Shown: positions 1-8,549 of the stretch, piece by piece
Numbering within the stretch: the stretch's first letter is position 1
Layout of the letters: each line of letters begins with the position of its first letter
Source of the DNA: JBBPYR01 sp038199755
GTDB taxonomy: Bacteria > Chloroflexota > Ktedonobacteria > Ktedonobacterales > Ktedonobacteraceae
Direction of reading: 5' to 3'
DNA: 23,131 bases
Assembly: GCA_038199755.1 (NCBI GenBank)
Contig: JBBPYR010000017.1
Location: 1-23,131, forward strand
The notes under the pieces: model-generated
The model's database searches: none
What the model was told of the DNA's origin: nothing
What the model saw: only the letters and a program-made list of their open reading frames with translations
Position numbers and translations under genes: made by a program

Positions 1-327
1 TCTTGGACCAGCTCATGCATTTTGACAATTTAATCTGGTAATCGCGTGAGCAGCAGCGAAGCGCGCTGTAGGCTCCGTAGGGGCCAGATTGATCGCGCCC
101 CGCTCAATTCATTGAGCGAGATTCGCGGGATCACAGGCGATAAATCGCCACGGGGCGCGATCAATCTGGCCCCTACGGATGGGTTTCTCTGATTACCAGG
201 TTCATTAGTAAATGTGCATCAGCGCGTCCCTACGGCATCCCGTTGATTCCCCGTTTATTTCGTTCACCTGCATAACCTGGTCCCTACGAAGTTTGTAACA
301 GAGTTACTATCCAGATTATAAACCACC
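1..327. other. Gene-free repeat-rich intergenic region
   Basis: No credible coding sequence was seen here. Besides the palindrome at 74-179 there are degraded repeat fragments: ATCAGCGCGTCCCTAC near 218-233 (again near 10745-10760), CGTTGATTCCC near 240-250 (again near 10712-10722), and GGTCCCTACG near 279-288. The first 13 bases match 10669-10681, the end of the nested element described there, so another copy may lie just outside the window. Confidence 0.6.
74..179. repeat. MITE-like palindromic repeat with perfect 29-bp inverted arms
   Basis: Positions 74-102 and 151-179 are exact reverse complements (29 bp). The central part carries two further hairpins: 101-108 with 111-118, and 136-141 with 144-149. 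The outer ends read CCGTAGGGG/CCCCTACGG, as in the other palindromes of this window. No ORF of its own. A non-autonomous mobile element or REP-like element is likely. Confidence 0.8.
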
Positions 328-356
328 TTGACACGTCCTTCCTGGTACTCTACAAT
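328..356 (+). promoter_or_regulatory. Sigma70-type promoter of the kinase-nuclease-helicase gene
   Basis: A consensus -35 TTGACA (328-333) is followed after 17 nt by TACAAT (351-356). The expected transcription start is near 363, giving a leader of about 27 nt. AGGGAG at 379-384 is the ribosome binding site, 5 nt before the ATG at 390. Confidence 0.7.
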
Positions 357-389
357 CAGCGTATAGAACACATGTTATAGGGAGCAGAC

Positions 390-3300
390 ATGGAGCGCAT
401 CGGTATACCAGGAGAGCAACTATCCGGGCAGTTTGGGCAATCCGACAACCTTGGACAGCTGGGTAACTATATCTTACAACGACCTTTAGGCGAAGGGGGC
501 TTCGCAAAGGTCTATTTGGGCGAGCATATTTACCTGAAAACGCAGGCCGCCATCAAAATTCTGAAATTTCAACTCGCCCCACAGGATATGCAAGCATTCT
601 TGACCGAGGCGCAAACCATCGCCCACCTCAAGCATCAGCATATTGTGGGCGTACTGGAATTTGGCATACAGGACAAACTACCCTATCTCGTGATGGATTA
701 TGCCCCCAACGGCTCGTTACGCACAAAATTGCCAGCCAGTCCTATCGCACCTGCGGAAATTGTTCCCTACATCCAACACATCGCCGCCGCCCTCGCACAC
801 GCCCACTCGCACAAGATCATTCATCGCGACATCAAGCCGGACAATATGCTCATCGGCAGCAATAACGAAGTCCTGCTCAGCGATTTTGGCATCGCCACTC
901 CCGCGAATAGCGCGACCCAATATACGCAAGACGCCACTGGCACACCAGCATACATGGCACCCGAACAGTTTCGTGGCAAGCCCCAACCAGCCAGCGACCA
1001 GTACGCGCTGGCCATCGTCGCCTATGAATGGCTCTGCGGACGCCGCCCATTCGACGGTGACGCGACCTCGCTCGGCTATCAACACGTCCATACAGTACCA
1101 CCCGCTCCATGTAGCATTGTACCCACCCTTTCAGCAGAGATCGAACGTGTGATCCTAAAAGCCCTCGCCAAAGAGCCAGCTCAACGCTATGATAGTGTAG
1201 CGGCCTTCGCCGCCGCCCTACTACAAGCCATCCAAGGCCCACCACCTCTAGTACCCTTACCACACTCGCCACGCCCAGCCCTTGCGCCATTGATCGCCGC
1301 GCCCCAATCACAGCACGGCAACAGCGAAGAGAATGACTGTTTTCTCTGCACCTTCATTCGCGCAGGAGCCCATACCAACCAACAGGTACCCTGTGCCGAA
1401 AAACATATCATAGGAAATAGTGTTTCAGCGAAGATACGCATGGTCAACGGCAAACCATTGCCACGCCTCATCATCGATCAGGGCAGCAAACGCTCGCTGA
1501 TCGACTTTGAAGACGATTATTACCTCGAATTCGTGCGTGATTTAATCGCACGCGGCAAAACAGTACACAGGGTAACATTGCACATTTATCATTTACCCTC
1601 CGCACCGACCGTGACTGAATATCAAGGCAAGCCGCTTTACCACTATCTCGCAAATGCCTATACCCTGATCGTGCTCGAACCAGATATCCTACTCAACATT
1701 ACCGACCTTAGTCAGGCAGACTACTGCAACCGCAAATACCTGCTTGGTCGCCTCGTCTCTTCGCCACCTTCAGCGGCCACCATTCGCGGTAACATCATCC
1801 ATTATTGCTTCACGGGCCTGCTCAAGCAGAACGGCCAACAGAGCAGCGAGAGTGATGACGAAGCTCAATCCGTGCAAGCTGATGAGCAACTGACGCCACT
1901 AGAAACGCTCAACAAGCGTCTCGAAGAGGCCATACAGCTCAACGTGATGGAGATAGCACTCGCGAATGTATCAATAGAAGCGATGCGGGCCGATGTCCAG
2001 CCACACCTGGAAAGCCTAGCCATGTGGTACGACATCAACCGCATCAAATTATGGGGTGGTGACAGTTCGGTACGGGCAGAAACCTTTTTGCTCGTGCCAG
2101 AGCTTGGTATGCGTGGACGCCTTGACCTCTATTGGCAACAGCCAGTCAACGAGTCCTTGCTCGAATTGAAAACGGGCGGAACCTCCGGCGACCTGCCCAA
2201 AAAAGACCATACGCGCCAGGTACACGGCTATCAAGCACTGCTAGCGGTACGTCAGAACTCAAAACTGAAAAAAGCGGAAGCCAAACTACTCTATAGCGGC
2301 ACTCCTGGACAGGCGAGCGCGTTTGGCCTGCGCCTGACCGTGCGCGAACTCCAGCGCATCAATTCAACACGCAATATACTTATTTTGAGCCGCATTACAG
2401 GTGTACCACCCGATCCGCCCAACGCCTCACGCTGCACTAAATGCGCTATTTTGCATCATTGTGAACGGATATCAGGCTTGCTCGACTGGGAACACCCCAA
2501 GCCGGACATAAAAATTGCCGTCCCCGTTGACGCGGCGGCACTCAATGGCACGTCCCCTATCTTGCCATCAGTGCTCCCACCCGCACCCAGTAGCGAGGAC
2601 CGTGAGTTTTTCGCCAAATATTATCAGCTGCTACAACTTGAGGGACGTGTGGGCGAACAAGAACTGGCACGTCTGTGGAAGCTTTCCGTGACTGAGCGCG
2701 TTGCCGAGGGGAAGGCTATCAACAATGTACAGCCGCAAGCACCGGCCATCGTTGCGAAAGATGGTTGGGTACAAACATTTATCATTGCCAGCGACGGGCA
2801 AAATCAATCCGAACTGCGCGAGGGCGATGAGATTCTGCTGAGCGATGGCGACCCCATCAAAGGCGAGGTGGTGAGCGGCACCATCATGAGCATTAGCGCA
2901 CAAGAGGTAACGGTGTGGACACGCGAACGTATCGACAACCCACGTTTACTCGATAGCTATGATAATGACATTGTCCACATCCGAACCCTGCAAAATCTCT
3001 TGCGCTGGCTCGATGCCGAGCCACACTTACGTGATCTCGTGGCGGGTCGCGTACGTCCACGTTTCATCGGCAACGACGTAGCTACAGACCCTGGCCTGAA
3101 CAAAGAACAAAACGAAGCCATTGAGCGGGCACTGCAAATGCAAGATTACCTGCTGATCCAGGGGCCTCCCGGCACCGGCAAGACTCGCGTCATCGCCGAG
3201 ATCGTGAAACGCCTTGCAGAGCAGGGACAGCGCGTGCTACTCGCTGCCTTCACCAATCAGGCGGTTGATAATATGCTCAAAAGCCTGCTGCGGGCAGACT

Positions 3301-4493
3301 TTAATGATTTTGTACGCCTGGGACACGAACGCAGCGTCGATACCAAGGTTGCGCCCCACCTGCTCAAAGGCTTGATCGAAGAGGCCTACAAGACGCATCC
3401 AGAAGGGATAGCAGCCCTGGAAAGCAATCAGACCAACATAGTGTACCAATTATTACAAACCGTGCCTGTCGTCGCCTCAACCACCGCCACGTGGTCCTCT
3501 GATCGCTACTCCCCACACGCCTTAGAAAATCAGGCCAGCGTACCCCTCGGCTTCGATGTCGCCATTATTGATGAGGCCAGCCAACTCACCGTGCCAGCAC
3601 TGCTCGGTGCGCTCCGCTTCGCGAAACGCTTTATCCTCGTGGGCGATGATAAACAGTTACCGCCACTGGTCCTCAGTAAAGAAGCGGGCGAGCAGGGCTT
3701 ATCGGAATCGCTTTTCCAAAGCTTGACGCGCCTGAATGAAGACTATATGAAGAAGCAATGGACGGCACCGATTATCAGTGCCACGGTTAACCTCAAAACG
3801 CAATACCGCATGAATCGCTGGATCTGTCATTTTTCTTCGACCGTCTTCTATAATCGAGAATTGGTTGCGGCTAAAGCCATTGCGAACAACCGCTTGGAGA
3901 ACTTTGACACTGCCCATCTGCTGCCTTCCATGCCAGAATACCATCGCGCCCTGCTCACTCATGAGCAACTGTGCATTAGCCAGGCCATCACGCCTGAACA
4001 TCCGCTGGTATTTCTTGATGTGCGTGGCGAATCTGACAGAGGATTGCTCAAAACCAGCGATAGCGAGGCACGCGCCATTCGTGACATAGTGGCGGGCTTG
4101 TTGGCGCGAGGTATTGCCGCGCATGACATCGGCATCATCGCCCCCTATCGCGCCCAGGTTGCCAACATCCGCCGCCACCTGCTGACTGATGCCCCTGAGC
4201 GTGCCTGGGTCAAGCTCACAACGGAGACGCTCCCCAGCGTGGATACCGTTGATCGCTTCCAGGGTGGTGAGCGGCTCGTCATCATCATGTCCTTCGCCAC
4301 CACCAGTGAGCCGCAAGGTGAGCGGCTCGACTTTCTCACCAACCCCAACCGCTTGAATGTTGCCTTGACACGCGCCCAACGCAAACTGATACTCGTTGGC
4401 TGCGTGCCTGTACTCGAACGTCTCAAGATTTTTGATCGGCTTGTCACCTATTGCCGCAGCATGAAAACCCTGCTTCCTTATGAACAATTATGA
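390..4493 (+). CDS. Ser/Thr protein kinase - Dna2/RecB-like nuclease - SF1 helicase fusion
   Basis: A 1367-aa three-part protein with no membrane segment, so probably cytosolic. Residues 27-280 form a complete Hanks-type kinase: glycine loop 34-44, K56, E73, HRDIKPDN 145-152, DFG 165-167, APE 190-192. Residues about 430-695 look like the Dna2/Cas4/RecB nuclease family: H471 in RGNIIH, D579, E592-x-K594, and QxxxY at 610-614. C446 with C682-x2-C685-x5-C691 matches the four-cysteine Fe-S pattern of that family. Residues about 900-1350 are an SF1 helicase: GPPGTGKT 925-932, DEASQ 1061-1065, GDDKQLPP 1085-1092, QYR 1138-1140, DRFQGGE 1288-1294, NVALTRAQ 1323-1330. C317/C320/C335 between kinase and nuclease may bind metal. 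All key residues are present, so all three activities could be functional. The kinase may regulate the DNA-processing part; that is inference. The gene ends 3 nt from the convergent trypsin-TIR gene. Confidence 0.9.
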   Translation: MERIGIPGEQLSGQFGQSDNLGQLGNYILQRPLGEGGFAKVYLGEHIYLKTQAAIKILKFQLAPQDMQAFLTEAQTIAHLKHQHIVGVLEFGIQDKLPYLVMDYAPNGSLRTKLPASPIAPAEIVPYIQHIAAALAHAHSHKIIHRDIKPDNMLIGSNNEVLLSDFGIATPANSATQYTQDATGTPAYMAPEQFRGKPQPASDQYALAIVAYEWLCGRRPFDGDATSLGYQHVHTVPPAPCSIVPTLSAEIERVILKALAKEPAQRYDSVAAFAAALLQAIQGPPPLVPLPHSPRPALAPLIAAPQSQHGNSEENDCFLCTFIRAGAHTNQQVPCAEKHIIGNSVSAKIRMVNGKPLPRLIIDQGSKRSLIDFEDDYYLEFVRDLIARGKTVHRVTLHIYHLPSAPTVTEYQGKPLYHYLANAYTLIVLEPDILLNITDLSQADYCNRKYLLGRLVSSPPSAATIRGNIIHYCFTGLLKQNGQQSSESDDEAQSVQADEQLTPLETLNKRLEEAIQLNVMEIALANVSIEAMRADVQPHLESLAMWYDINRIKLWGGDSSVRAETFLLVPELGMRGRLDLYWQQPVNESLLELKTGGTSGDLPKKDHTRQVHGYQALLAVRQNSKLKKAEAKLLYSGTPGQASAFGLRLTVRELQRINSTRNILILSRITGVPPDPPNASRCTKCAILHHCERISGLLDWEHPKPDIKIAVPVDAAALNGTSPILPSVLPPAPSSEDREFFAKYYQLLQLEGRVGEQELARLWKLSVTERVAEGKAINNVQPQAPAIVAKDGWVQTFIIASDGQNQSELREGDEILLSDGDPIKGEVVSGTIMSISAQEVTVWTRERIDNPRLLDSYDNDIVHIRTLQNLLRWLDAEPHLRDLVAGRVRPRFIGNDVATDPGLNKEQNEAIERALQMQDYLLIQGPPGTGKTRVIAEIVKRLAEQGQRVLLAAFTNQAVDNMLKSLLRADFNDFVRLGHERSVDTKVAPHLLKGLIEEAYKTHPEGIAALESNQTNIVYQLLQTVPVVASTTATWSSDRYSPHALENQASVPLGFDVAIIDEASQLTVPALLGALRFAKRFILVGDDKQLPPLVLSKEAGEQGLSESLFQSLTRLNEDYMKKQWTAPIISATVNLKTQYRMNRWICHFSSTVFYNRELVAAKAIANNRLENFDTAHLLPSMPEYHRALLTHEQLCISQAITPEHPLVFLDVRGESDRGLLKTSDSEARAIRDIVAGLLARGIAAHDIGIIAPYRAQVANIRRHLLTDAPERAWVKLTTETLPSVDTVDRFQGGERLVIIMSFATTSEPQGERLDFLTNPNRLNVALTRAQRKLILVGCVPVLERLKIFDRLVTYCRSMKTLLPYEQL

Positions 4494-4496
4494 AGA

Positions 4497-5618
4497 TTAA
4501 GGGGCCGTCTTAGGTTTTTTCAGGTCTTCGACCACGCGGCGAATCTCTTTGGCTACCTCATAAAATCCCTCGTCGCGTGGCTTCCAGTTGGCAACAGGCC
4601 TGCCATTTCTGGGAATTGCCACCAGTTTTCCTAGCGGTGTTTGTTCCCAGCTCATTGTTGAACGCATGAGAATAGGAATGACGCGCGCCATCCCCGCATC
4701 GTGCCGCTTCAACGCCAACTCCATCTCCTCATAGTTATAGTCAGAGGCCATAAAATCTGCACTAATCAGTAGCAGAATAATACTTGCCTGATTTAACTGC
4801 TTTTTTGCCTCTTCTCTCAGCTCACCGGCTTGAATATCGTCTTCATACCAACTGGTAATTAAGCCCAGACGCTGCATAATTTTGAGTTGCTTAGCCAGCT
4901 CTTTGCGCAATTCCTCGTCTTCCTGTGCATACGAGAAGAACACTTTTACGCTATTTGATACAGACAACTGCCAGAGTTGACCAATGCGCTGCCGTTGTTG
5001 CACCGTCATGGCATCCAACCAGCGCGCATCTCGCTGCTGAAATTGCTTACACTGCCCTTCAAGATCAGGCCATGCTTGATAGATAGCAGGAGCTACTAGC
5101 CCCAGGCCACCGAGAGCAGCATTTCTATCACGAGTTTTTTGAATTATGCCACATACGCACCCTGTCTCAAGGTTGAGTATAGGTGAACCACTCATGCCGG
5201 GTCTTGCCTGACCACTTTGAAACTTGATGATTTCTCTTTGACTTCCGACCCATCCCTCACTCTGAAACGTCGTAGAAGCACCTTGAGCGAAAAGATCAGG
5301 GTAACCATAACTGTACAGATTATTAAAGGGCTCAGCTGCCCCTTGCAGTAAAACGCAGGGATGATCTTGTATAGTTACCTGTAACAAAGCAAGGTCAGAA
5401 CCTTTCGCGTCCGTTTGCTTAAGCAAACTGGCTGGAAAGGTTTTCCCTCGCCAGCCGATTCCAATAGTCGTATTAGCTGCTGGAGGGGCCTCAATCACAT
5501 GTGCGCATGTCAAAATCAACCCGGAAGCAACAAAGAAGCCTGTGCCCTGAGAACCTAGAGCAGGCACATTAACCACTACCACGCAATCATTGAGTAGTTC
5601 ATAGAGCGTTTGCGCCAT
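4497..5618 (-). CDS. Trypsin-like serine protease - TIR domain fusion protein
   Basis: A 373-aa protein. Residues about 8-190 form a trypsin/HtrA-like protease with H40 (TCAH), D75 (GSDLALL) and S143 in GMSGSP, a full catalytic triad. Residues about 222-350 form a TIR domain: VFFSYAQEDE 226-235, ILLLISADF 281-289, and a helix with E298 at the position of the NADase catalytic glutamate (SDYNYEE). There is no signal peptide, so a cytosolic effector is likely. The protease may act on itself, its partner or a cell target, and the TIR domain may consume NAD or sense a signal; these roles are inferred from the families. GGGGAG lies just before the ATG at 5618. It is the second gene of an operon, 28 nt after the Trypco1 gene. 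Its stop codon is 3 nt from that of the convergent kinase-nuclease-helicase gene, with no terminator hairpin between. Confidence 0.88.
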   Translation of the reverse strand: MAQTLYELLNDCVVVVNVPALGSQGTGFFVASGLILTCAHVIEAPPAANTTIGIGWRGKTFPASLLKQTDAKGSDLALLQVTIQDHPCVLLQGAAEPFNNLYSYGYPDLFAQGASTTFQSEGWVGSQREIIKFQSGQARPGMSGSPILNLETGCVCGIIQKTRDRNAALGGLGLVAPAIYQAWPDLEGQCKQFQQRDARWLDAMTVQQRQRIGQLWQLSVSNSVKVFFSYAQEDEELRKELAKQLKIMQRLGLITSWYEDDIQAGELREEAKKQLNQASIILLLISADFMASDYNYEEMELALKRHDAGMARVIPILMRSTMSWEQTPLGKLVAIPRNGRPVANWKPRDEGFYEVAKEIRRVVEDLKKPKTAP

Positions 5619-5646
5619 CTTCTCTCCCCTTTAACAACCATTCCCT

Positions 5647-5994
5647 TTATGATAATGGTAAAGGAATATCTTTATCCTTCTCAATCTCGCTCCATTCCAG
5701 CACGATTTTCAGAGTAGCTGTACTCGTTCCTTTTACCAGCAGCGTGGTTAAGTGGCCGGACTCCAAGCCAATTTCCAGACCGAACTCGACAGTAGCCTTA
5801 CTTGGTTTTGCCTTCTTGAGTGCATTTACTATCGAGGTGGAAATGCTCTCGATCACATCCGCAACTTCTTTGAACGGTATCGGAATATTGCCAACCTGTT
5901 CCAATCCGCCCTGTGCGACTGCCTGCACATATATCCGTTTGCCATCAGGCAATTGTACTGGCACTAGCTCCGTTGGCTCTTCTCGCTCTTGCAT
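5647..5994 (-). CDS. Trypco1-type (CU044_2847 family) protein
   Basis: A 115-aa soluble protein without signal peptide. It has the layout of the Trypco1 (trypsin co-occurring domain 1, CU044_2847) family: an N-terminal strand with PVQLPDGKRIYVQ, a central helix around residues 40-64, and a C-terminal VEFGLEIGLESG followed by a strand ending in TATLKIVLEW. Members are usually encoded next to trypsin-like proteases or effector-domain proteins in predicted conflict systems, and here the next gene is a trypsin-TIR fusion. It may be the adaptor, sensor or regulator of that protease; no enzymatic residues are evident. The ribosome binding site AGAGGTG lies 4 nt before the ATG. It is the first gene of a two-gene operon. 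A TACAAT box on the minus strand (6023-6028) could be the -10, but no convincing -35 was seen. Confidence 0.8.
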   Translation of the reverse strand: MQEREEPTELVPVQLPDGKRIYVQAVAQGGLEQVGNIPIPFKEVADVIESISTSIVNALKKAKPSKATVEFGLEIGLESGHLTTLLVKGTSTATLKIVLEWSEIEKDKDIPLPLS

Positions 5995-6127
5995 CTTGCA
6001 CCTCTTTCTCGAAATATGGCTCTATTGTATCTTATCCTCTTCCTGATGAATAGTGACGTTGTTCTTGCTTGAAGACCGTGTTAAAGTATGTATGGTGATT
6101 TTCCCAATGGCAGAAAGAGAGATAAGC

Positions 6128-6604
6128 ATGGATCTATCCACGTGGTTTCGTCAACTCATACAAAGCAGTACCGATAGCTTTTTGTGGACGGTTGAGCAAT
6201 TCCCACAGGAGAGATATTATCTGTCTCCGCGTCCTAATCGTTGGCCTATTGCACGAATATTGTATCACCTGCTCTACTATGAGAAATGGATAGCACTGCC
6301 ATCAATGCAGCAATGGTTAGATGGCTCACTTCCCATTGTCGGTAGTATGGAAGAGGATGCGGTACGCGAAGAGGAAGCATGGCACGCGGGCCAGGGACAC
6401 GATATGGCAACCATGATAACTAACTTCCGCACGTTACGTGCTGAACAACTAGAATTGCTCACACAGTTCAACGAACACGATTGGCAACAAACACGGCAGT
6501 CCATCTGGGGTACCGTCTCGCTCAAATGGGTGATGACAAAAACATATCAGCATACACTTGAACACACAGATGAAGTATTGCGGGCATATTTGTGGTGGAA
6601 ATAA
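6128..6604 (+). CDS. DinB-like four-helix-bundle protein
   Basis: A 158-aa protein of the DinB/YfiT-like superfamily of putative metal-dependent enzymes. The probable metal ligands are H47 in the second helix (YHLLYYEKW) and H142 and H146 in the last helix (QHTLEHTDEV), matching the family's three-histidine pattern. Substrate unknown; relatives include thiol transferases, but the sequence does not show which reaction applies. The ORF is open back to 6053, but the family starts at the first helix (MDLSTWFRQL), so the ATG at 6128 is preferred; 6107 is the alternative. It diverges from the Trypco1 operon and converges with the response regulator, from which a strong hairpin separates it. Confidence 0.75.
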   Translation: MDLSTWFRQLIQSSTDSFLWTVEQFPQERYYLSPRPNRWPIARILYHLLYYEKWIALPSMQQWLDGSLPIVGSMEEDAVREEEAWHAGQGHDMATMITNFRTLRAEQLELLTQFNEHDWQQTRQSIWGTVSLKWVMTKTYQHTLEHTDEVLRAYLWWK

Positions 6605-6613
6605 CCAAGCACA

Positions 6614-6666
6614 GAGATGGGTCGATAGCACAAATTGTTTCGGAATTGGTGCTATCGACCCATCTC
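6614..6666. terminator. Bidirectional hairpin between dinB-like gene and response regulator
   Basis: A perfect 18-bp stem pairs 6614-6631 with 6649-6666 around a 17-nt loop that can itself pair partly (AAATT with AATTG). It sits between two convergent genes, so it can serve both. The T-tract after it is weak (CTTTA). Confidence 0.7.
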
Positions 6667-6718
6667 CTTTATGCTCCATCACGATCAACAAAAATCACAA
6701 GCTAGAACGACAACCTAC

Positions 6719-7441
6719 TTACATATCTTGCAGGTCAACCAAGCCTTTTTTCATGGCGTAAATCACTACTTGAGAACGATCATAAATATTCAGTTTACGG
6801 TAAATATTGCTAATATGATTACGTACCGTCTTCTCACTAATCTCCAGTGAACGCGCTATCTCTTTCGCAATCATACCCTTTGCCACCAGCACCAGTGTTT
6901 CCATCTCGCGGGCAGTTAAGCCATCATTGCTCGCATTACCCCCATTGCCTGCGCTCTCCTGCCGCTCGACAAGTTGCATCAGACGGGTCGCCACCCCTGG
7001 AGCAGTCACCTGCTCACCGGCGTGAACAGAACGAATGGCCGAAATGAGCCCTACCGCCGAGGTGTCTTTCAAGATATAACCATCCGCACCTGCGGCCAAA
7101 CCTTCCATAACATATCCATCTGTCGTAAACGTGGTGAGTAAGAGCACCCGCGTCAACGGGAATTCCTGCTTGATCTGGCGCGTGGCCTCGATGCCATCCA
7201 TATGTGGCATCTTTACATCCATCAATACAAGATCAGGTTGCTGCTGCCGACATAATTCCAATGCTTCAAGACCATTACCCGCGGTACCCAACACCTCGAA
7301 ACCTGACGCGGCCACCAGCATGGCGATGCTTTCGCGAAACAAACGCTGATCGTCAACCACAATCAAACGTATCTGGCCCTGCTGTGCCGATGAGTGCATG
7401 CTACCTCGCATCGGCAGACTGTTCTCCACTTGCATAGACAT
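6719..7441 (-). CDS. NarL/FixJ-family two-component response regulator
   Basis: A 240-aa transcription factor. The receiver domain covers about residues 24-140, with acidic pocket D30/D31, phosphorylation site D75 (LVLMD), T103/T104 and K125. A Gly/Asn-rich linker (162-173) leads to a LuxR-type helix-turn-helix at 174-238 (LTAREMETL ... ISEKTVRNHISNIYRKL). All phosphorylation residues are present. It is translated from ATG 7441 (or 7435, two codons later) behind AGAGGT. It lies 34 nt downstream of the histidine kinase gene on the same strand, which should be its cognate partner. The target genes are not evident. Confidence 0.92.
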   Translation of the reverse strand: MSMQVENSLPMRGSMHSSAQQGQIRLIVVDDQRLFRESIAMLVAASGFEVLGTAGNGLEALELCRQQQPDLVLMDVKMPHMDGIEATRQIKQEFPLTRVLLLTTFTTDGYVMEGLAAGADGYILKDTSAVGLISAIRSVHAGEQVTAPGVATRLMQLVERQESAGNGGNASNDGLTAREMETLVLVAKGMIAKEIARSLEISEKTVRNHISNIYRKLNIYDRSQVVIYAMKKGLVDLQDM

Positions 7442-7475
7442 AGATTAGATACCTCTTTTTATGCCGCGTCACACG

Positions 7476-8162
7476 CTATAAGGGTATATCAGCGTCAACA
7501 CGTGTCCCTTTTCCAGGCGCACTTTCTATTGAGAGGCGTCCTCCGAGAAGCATTGCGCGCTCACGCATGCCACGCAATCCCTGCTGGTACCCATTGAGAG
7601 ACTGCTGCATACCTTGCGCTACAGTTGGTATCTCATCCATCCCTATTCCATTATCACCGATACTGATGTGAATTTTTTCTTCATACAGCAATACAAACAA
7701 TGTTATGTGCGACGCATGTGCATGCTTACGAATATTTACAATAGCTTCGCGTATCACATAATAGAGATTTGAGGCATATTCCAGCGGCAACACTGCTGTC
7801 ACATCATCACATTCACACGTGACCGTATATCCGGTGTCGCGTAGTTCCTCTACTAATTTTTGAATGGAGCTAAAAAAATCATAGGTCTCATCTGTATGCT
7901 TGCGCAATCCCCCCAAGGTGGAGCGCATCGAAACCAAGCTTTCTCGTGCTAATTCTTGCCACGTCTCTAACCGCGCCGCTACCTCCGCATTGCTGCCCAC
8001 GCCACCAGCGGCGGTAAGGCGACATGTGCGAAAATATTCGAGATCAGCCACTAGTGCCGTCAGAGATTGTACAACACCATCGTGCAATTCACGCGCAATA
8101 CGCCGTCGTTCTGCCTCTTGCGCAAACTGGGTGATTGGGGAGTCTGTTTGTACCTCTATCAT
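7476..8162 (-). CDS. Cytosolic NarX/DesK-type sensor histidine kinase
   Basis: A kinase with the HisKA_3 dimerisation helix (ERRRIARELHDGVVQSL; phospho-acceptor H27 when counted from the chosen start) and an HATPase_c domain with N-box EAIVNIRKHA (N143), DNGIG 170-174, GLRGMRERA and a final GKGTRV loop. It has no membrane helix and no obvious sensor domain ahead of the HisKA_3 helix, so it probably reads a cytosolic signal or a partner protein. The frame is open to a GTG at 8270, but those extra 36 residues are Gly-rich and unlike the family, and GTG 8270 has no ribosome binding site. ATG 8162 follows AGGAAAG and gives 228 aa. It forms an operon with the response regulator downstream. Confidence 0.88.
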   Translation of the reverse strand: MIEVQTDSPITQFAQEAERRRIARELHDGVVQSLTALVADLEYFRTCRLTAAGGVGSNAEVAARLETWQELARESLVSMRSTLGGLRKHTDETYDFFSSIQKLVEELRDTGYTVTCECDDVTAVLPLEYASNLYYVIREAIVNIRKHAHASHITLFVLLYEEKIHISIGDNGIGMDEIPTVAQGMQQSLNGYQQGLRGMRERAMLLGGRLSIESAPGKGTRVDADIPL

Positions 8163-8379
8163 ACTTTTCTTTCCTATTTCTACCTGCGCCGTTGCATTTC
8201 GGTAGCCGCCGCCACCGATACCTGTCTTGACCATATTTTGTTTCATCAGCAACGAGCAGAATGCCTTCACTTAACATATACGCTTTTCGTGTTAACCTTT
8301 GATGGAGACAGGGCTACGAGAAGGGTTAAGATTTCACAATATGAGCAAAGAGTTCTCAACCTGCTCACAAGCAGTCGAG

Positions 8380-8409
8380 TTGCGAGCCTTTTGTACCATG
8401 TCATATGCT
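8380..8409 (+). promoter_or_regulatory. Probable promoter of the rbsK-nucleoside hydrolase operon
   Basis: TTGCGA (8380-8385), an 18-nt spacer and TATGCT (8404-8409). It lies just upstream of the palindrome at 8420-8549, so the palindrome would be transcribed as part of the leader. Confidence 0.5.
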
Positions 8410-8419
8410 ATAGAAAACC

Positions 8420-8549
8420 AGTAGGGATGTCCCTTGTGGGCATCCTGCGAGCGAGCAGCGAGATCGCCACCGCGTAAAAGGACGAGCACATTGCTTCGCT
8501 CGTGCTGGCTGCTGGGGAGCGGTGGATGCCCACAAGGGACATCCCTACT
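8420..8549. repeat. MITE-like palindrome in the ribokinase leader
   Basis: Positions 8420-8445 and 8524-8549 are perfect 26-bp inverted repeats with GTAGGG/CCCTAC near the ends. The interior contains a further hairpin around 8483-8505. The right arm ends 3 nt before the ribosome binding site GGAGG (8553-8557), so a hairpin in the mRNA would sit directly next to it. Confidence 0.8.

Noticed and set aside
390..1250. PknB with PASTA/membrane sensor
   Set aside because: No transmembrane helix or PASTA repeats follow the kinase domain; it continues directly into a cysteine-containing linker and the nuclease domain.
3699..4487. 262-codon minus-strand ORF opposite the helicase domain
   Set aside because: The plus frame carries SF1 helicase motifs throughout; the minus frame has no recognisable domain and is a codon-bias shadow.
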